From Eucommia ulmoides (Eukaryota; Streptophyta; Magnoliopsida; Garryales; Eucommiaceae), in NCBI GenBank assembly GCA_016647705.1, contig CM028326.1:20592401-20656400 (forward strand): a DNA stretch of 64,000 nucleotides. Direction: 5' to 3'. This document shows positions 59,684-64,000 of the stretch, piece by piece. How positions within the stretch are numbered: the first letter of the stretch is position 1; each line of letters opens with the position of its first letter. The position numbers were made by a program, and so were the translations under genes. The notes below the pieces were generated by a model. It saw only the letters and a program-made list of their open reading frames with translations. It was not told the DNA's origin and searched no databases.

Positions 59684-61085
59684 CAAACCCACACTTGTCC
59701 AACCCACCCACTAAATTAATAAAGGGATAATTGTCTTTTAACCTCTCTATACTATGATTTTGTTTATTTAATACTTTCTACTTTAAAAAACGACGGTTTA
59801 TATCCATTTACTTATAATCAATTAAATTTTATTTTATTTTTAAATTAAAGAAATATATCTTAAAAAATAGTAAAATTAAATATCCCATCTAAATTTTACA
59901 TGAAATAGACAAACTGCATTTTATTTTTAATTTATCTTTAATAAAAAAAATTAGAAAGCGAGATCGAGAAGGAAAATATTAGTTTTTCCTTTAAGTATCT
60001 TTAATGGCTCTCCGGCATGGTAATCAGTGTTTAGAGAGAAAATGTACAGTAATGCAGTAAGTAAATAAATGAACTCGCGCGTAATGTAACGTATTCAAAC
60101 ATATCTCGGGCTTACATAACCCTCGATATATATAGGCGTTGAAGATGATTATTCGGGGCCTAAACACGGTTAATTAGTCGAAATCCTGTGTTTAGCCAAT
60201 AATCCAAGGCGTTTAGGAGATAATTGTTGGGTTTGGGCTTTTGGGCCCATTTAGCAAAGCCCGCGGACCTTTGTCAGGCCTGCAACAGTAAGCTGGTAGA
60301 GGAGAGCGGAGATCCGTAAAATCCTAGAGAAGAAACAAGCTGAAAGGGGGAGTCGGTCGAGGTGAACGGCTGAGTCCCTGAAATTGATCGTCCGGGGCAT
60401 AGCGCAGAGCTCAGATCGGTACGTCTCTGCCGAGCTCCTTGCTCCTTCCTGGATACAAATGAGGTTCCAGGGAGGAGTTGTGGTCAGCGTATGATCCAGC
60501 GTGGCGTTGTGAATTTCGGAATGCGTCCATCGACGACGGACGTGTGGTTGAATCCCAAGTGCTGACTCAGAGGTGTCCAAAAATACCCTCATCAATATAT
60601 ATATATAAGAAAGAAAAGGCAGGATTTTTTTATAAATATATATAAAAATATAAGTATATAAATATAAAAAAAATATATAAATAATGTATAAATATATATA
60701 AAAAAAATTAAAAAAACCCATGTATATACATATAATTGCCTTTTATTTTTTAATATAAATTCATTAATTATAATTAAAAAAAAAATTAACATTTTCTCTA
60801 TATCTCTCTTTCTAAATTTTTTTTTCCTAAAGTTAAATTAAAAGAAAATGTAGTTTGTCCATTTCATGTAAAATTTAGATGGGATATTTAATTTCACTAA
60901 TTTTTTAAACCATATTTTGTTAATTTAAACTTAAAAAAAAATAGTTTTAAATTGATTAGAAGTAGAAGGGTGTAAAGTTTAGGTATTTAAAGTATAGAAT
61001 ATTAAATGAAACAAAATCAGAGTATAGGGGGTTAAAATATAATTTCCCAATATTAATTTAGTGGGTGGGTGAGAAGTGTGCGTTT
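59684..61085. mobile_element. TIR element with arms of about 295 bp (Mutator-like)
   Basis: 59684-59978 and 60790-61085 are inverted copies: CCCACCCACTAAATTAAT at one end against ATTAATTTAGTGGGTGGG at the other, and deep inside both share the AAATATCCCATCTAAATTTT block. Long TIRs fit Mutator-like or foldback elements. The loop has no transposase and is occupied by an LTR fragment. TSD not determined. Confidence 0.75.
59990..60594 (-). repeat. Tat-like LTR fragment in the TIR loop
   Basis: On the minus strand it starts TGATGAGGGTATTTTTGGAC at 60594, has a TATATATATCGAGGG promoter-like box near 60130, and ends in the U5 phrase CCGGAGAGCCATTAAAG at about 60000. Its GC content is well above the arms. 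The frame at 60251-60721 is chance. Confidence 0.55.
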
Positions 61086-62065
61086 GGCACTAGTTTAGTC
61101 ATTGGTAGAATTTATTAATTTAGTTAGTGGAATATACGGACCTCGAGCCAGGGTTGCAACCACCGATTTTTTAATTTTTAATTTTTTTCATGATTTCTAA
61201 AAGCCAGGAGTCCCACTCCCGGCTACAGTGGGTTTGATAAATTTTGTAAATCCACCCCTTGATCAGTAAAAAAAAAAAAAAAAAAAACCAAATACCAATT
61301 TATTGGCGAACTCCATGGAATATTACTCTACAATCCGTATATTTCTCAATTTTTTTTTTTCAAATTAAAAAAATGAATCAAATTAAACTTTTGAAAATCT
61401 TTAATCTCTCTTAATCACAATCATTAGTGATATACCAAAATATGATCGTCGCATATGGTTAGTTTTGATTCAAAATATGATTGCTCTAAGTCTCCAACAA
61501 AATAATACAGTGTTGTCGGACTGCCGATGTTACACCTTGTTTTGTTAGAATTTAGAGAGAGTATTGACTTAGAAAATTGTATATACCTTTGTCTGACATC
61601 CTCCTTTAATATTTATAAGCATGGTAAAACTTATTTGGCAAGTATTCCCAATATTTCAGTCAATCCCCATAAATGATAACGAGATTCGCGGGATTGAGGA
61701 TTGATTCCGAGATTCACGAGATTGAGCCGTTATGGTCTATTATGTTGACTATCGTATTCCCTTTCCTTATATAATGAGTTTCAGTAACCATTCCCAAGCT
61801 AGAGTCATGCCTCGAGCTCGGGACAAGTTTTGAGATGTTCGCGGTCGTCCTAAGGATGATCCATTCCTATGTAGGCCGTCGTATGTGAGTTTTCTACTTA
61901 CACATGTTCGTTTTTAGACTCTCGAAATATCTCTTATTAGTTATTATTAACAATGCTAAATTTTGGGAATATTAGGATTAAAAATATTGAATATTTACAT
62001 AGTACAAACATTCAATAGTCAATAAGCGAATATTTGAATAGTTATACTAAAAACAAAATATTTAA
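61086..62065. other. Unassigned DNA
   Basis: Low-complexity patches plus 61680-61880, which has repeated GAGATTC-CGGGATTGA phrases. Nothing identifiable as a gene. Confidence 0.35.
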
Positions 62066-62069
62066 TTCC

Positions 62070-62200
62070 ACAAAGGCACCCGCTATTGTAGGGTCTGTGG
62101 AGGTTCAAATCTACGCAACCTTGCCCTTATTAGAGAGAGACTGCTTCCAGAATTTGAACCGAGGATATATATGTTAGTCACTTAATGTATAGGGAAAATT
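62070..62200 (-). mobile_element. Au-like SINE relic
   Basis: The minus strand reads GGTTCAAATTCTGGAAGCAG (B-box-like GGTTCAAATTC), then GGGCAAGGTTGCGTAGATTT and AGACCCTACAATAGCGGGTG. This order and wording match the body of plant Au SINEs (tRNA-derived, polymerase III). The A box is degraded and the 5' end uncertain. Confidence 0.55.
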
Positions 62201-62480
62201 ATTGGACAAACTTATATTAAGAACCAAATTACTGATTCTTACCAACTGTGTAAGATTAAACTAACTAATCTCATTGACTTGACTTTTTGAACTGTTTAAT
62301 CCTAATTTTAAAAAGGGCAAAAATTCCATGACCAAAATACCCTTGAAAAATCTGTAGAATTTAATAATTTTCTTTATTAACCGATGTTAACAAAAAAAAA
62401 AAAAAAAAAACTTTCCACGAATAACCAGAAAGATTTTCTATTTTTAGTTGTATTCAAATGTCAACATCTAAACCTAATAC

Positions 62481-62905
62481 TCATAGTCAACGAATGTTAT
62501 ATTTCACATCCGAACAAAATATGAGGGTTGTGACTGTATGCTTCGCAAAAGACATATACCCTATTTTTACAAACAGTTCATATTATATGTAATACCAACA
62601 TATAAATGTATGGAAAACATGTGCAGCGTCATAGTCAATGGATGTTATATTCAACATCCAAACAAAAGATGAGGGTTATGATTGTGTGCATCACGGAACA
62701 CATATACTCTATTCAAGCAGTTAATGTTATATGTAACAGCAACTCATAAATGTAAGGGGAACATGTGCATCGTCATAGTCGAAGAATGTTATATTTAACA
62801 TCTAAATAAAAGACAAGAGCTATAATTGTGTGCATCGCAGAAGACATATACCCAATTTTTATAGGCAGATCATGGTATATGTAATACCAACATATAAAGA
62901 TAATA
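62481..62905 (+). repeat. 146-bp tandem repeat, about 2.9 copies
   Basis: Units begin TCATAGTC at 62481, 62629 and 62773 (148 and 144 bp) and share GAATGTTATATT-AACATC, GTGTGCATCGC, GACATATACCC and ATGTAATACCAACATATAAA. Confidence 0.8.
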
Positions 62906-63179
62906 ATGTATTTTTTTTTTCGTCTTTGTAATGTATATCATGTTGAATATAATATGGATTATCCACTATTCTAAAAAAAATGACATCTCAATTTAAAAAT
63001 AGTTAAACAAAGATCATTTCTGTATAAATAAATTATGGATCAATGAAAATGGTGGGGGAGAAATCTTTGATTTTTTAGCAATGTTTTTTTCCAAGCAAAT
63101 TGTTGTTTAATTGTTTCGCAAATTTAAGGAGTGTATATACGAAAATATTGACTAGTCTAGAAAAGAAGGTAATTGTGAT
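62906..63179. other. AT-rich spacer
   Basis: No feature seen. Confidence 0.4.
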
Positions 63180-63893
63180 GACTAATCTATCTCTAGTAGC
63201 GGACCAATCTTTACTTGAATTACTTGGAATCAAATATTTTATCGGTGTACTGTCTTTATAATATAAAAAAATAATTTATGGATCAAGTACTTTAATCATA
63301 TTCCACTTTTCAAAAATATAGTCACACACTAGGCAGTATAAGAATCTTACAGATATCATTATAATGGAAAACTGAATTTAAATCAACTGATCAACTTTTA
63401 TATAATAATGTACCACATACTTCCTTGCTAGTCATAGTATCATTTACTCACGATCGGGAATTACAATAGTAACGTAACTTGTACAAACTGCGCAATCTAA
63501 GGTTGCAATCAGTTGTCATGCCCATTCAATATCTTCAACGGTAGGAGCCAACACGTGGTATAAACCACCATATTAACAACATATTCAATTAACTGCACAA
63601 CCTGCCATCTTGTCAGGTCTCAATACAAGATATTCATAATCAATTCCATATTCAACGTCTTTTTGTCAAATCTCACATCATATTGTCAGCAACATATTTT
63701 CATTACCCACAGGATTTTCCCTCATGTCAGGTCTCAATTCAACATATTCATAATCAATCCCCAAAACATATGGTATCAAAGCCAAGTTTGTCAATAAAAA
63801 ATAATTAATTTATAGGTGATGAAGTAATTGTGGTAGACTAAACGAATTCTCTTTAGGAGAAATCTAGTGATAGCTTTGGAAGACCGGGTCGTT
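63180..63893 (-). repeat. Remnant of a C-type chromovirus LTR
   Basis: Reverse complement of 63187-63305 matches 41331-41440 (CAGTACACCGATAAAATATTTG), and 63420-63560 matches 41045-41170. 63884-63893 ends CGGGTCGTTATA, the complement of a TGTAACGACCCG-type LTR start. Contains the TGTCAGG-CTCAAT repeats also seen in LTR C. A solo or truncated LTR of a related family. Confidence 0.65.
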
Positions 63894-64000
63894 ATAGTAA
63901 CAACACATCAATATGGACAAATCAGTCCATATTTGTTAATAGAATCCCTTGGTTCATTAAAATACAATTGGATTCATTAGATTATTTAGATACCCAATTA

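Overview
The window is plant nuclear DNA: AT-rich, intergenic, and built almost entirely from nested transposable elements in decay. The evidence is the set of element families: Ty3/gypsy Athila and Tat/Ogre lineages, a chromodomain gypsy element with an initiator-Met-tRNA primer site, MuDR-type Mutator transposases, an Au-like SINE, and LTR primer sites matching plant tRNA-Asp. I found no intact host gene, rRNA, tRNA gene or CRISPR array. Most open frames are short and fall in low-complexity or tandem-repeat DNA. The species cannot be named; a dicot is likely.

Layout, with element letters used throughout. (E) 1-266 plus 4893-5785 is one Tat-like LTR, split by (D) 267-4887, a minus-strand non-autonomous LTR element with perfect TSD TGTCC and a gag-like relic. 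5786-9066 is AT-rich DNA with a 58-bp-type minisatellite and a minus-strand leader-like stretch. (B) is a large minus-strand Tat element: 3' LTR at about 9067-9620, an RT fragment at 12086-12333, linker/PR/gag at 20092-22084, and probably more pieces at 35.97-36.64 kb and 48.3-48.76 kb. B has been broken by (F) a solo Athila-like LTR at 10575-11944, by (G) a non-autonomous Athila-like element at 12339-20091 inserted just before the RT, and by (A) a plus-strand Tat/Ogre-like element from 22085 whose 3' region is about 3 kb of tandem arrays. A's 3' LTR copy carries an 856-bp PIF/Harbinger-like insertion at 30820-31675, with an empty site preserved in the other LTR.

Right half: MULE1 (36645-38310, minus) is a truncated MuDR-type transposase with a recognisable intron. 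(C) 39624-48238 is a complete but frameshifted chromovirus with TSD AAGGT, two LTRs, gag, PR, RT, RNase H, IN and chromodomain. From 49.7 to 57.7 kb lies the most interesting segment: a second MuDR-type transposase (minus, 53.95-56.48 kb) converging on plus-strand exon-like pieces resembling an Ulp1/C48-type protease ORF. It is embedded in DNA very rich in GTTAAC palindromes, and two introns share a duplicated block of about 290 bp. 59684-61085 is a TIR element with arms of about 295 bp and an LTR fragment in its loop. The right end holds an Au-like SINE relic, a 146-bp tandem repeat and a minus-strand remnant of a C-type LTR.

The genes form no working pathway. Every coding relic belongs to a transposon and has stops, frameshifts or truncation. 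The window is informative about nesting order, regulatory palindromes in LTR U3 regions, satellite birth in 3' UTRs, and cargo carried by a Mutator-like element. Boundaries given as 'about' come from eye alignment.
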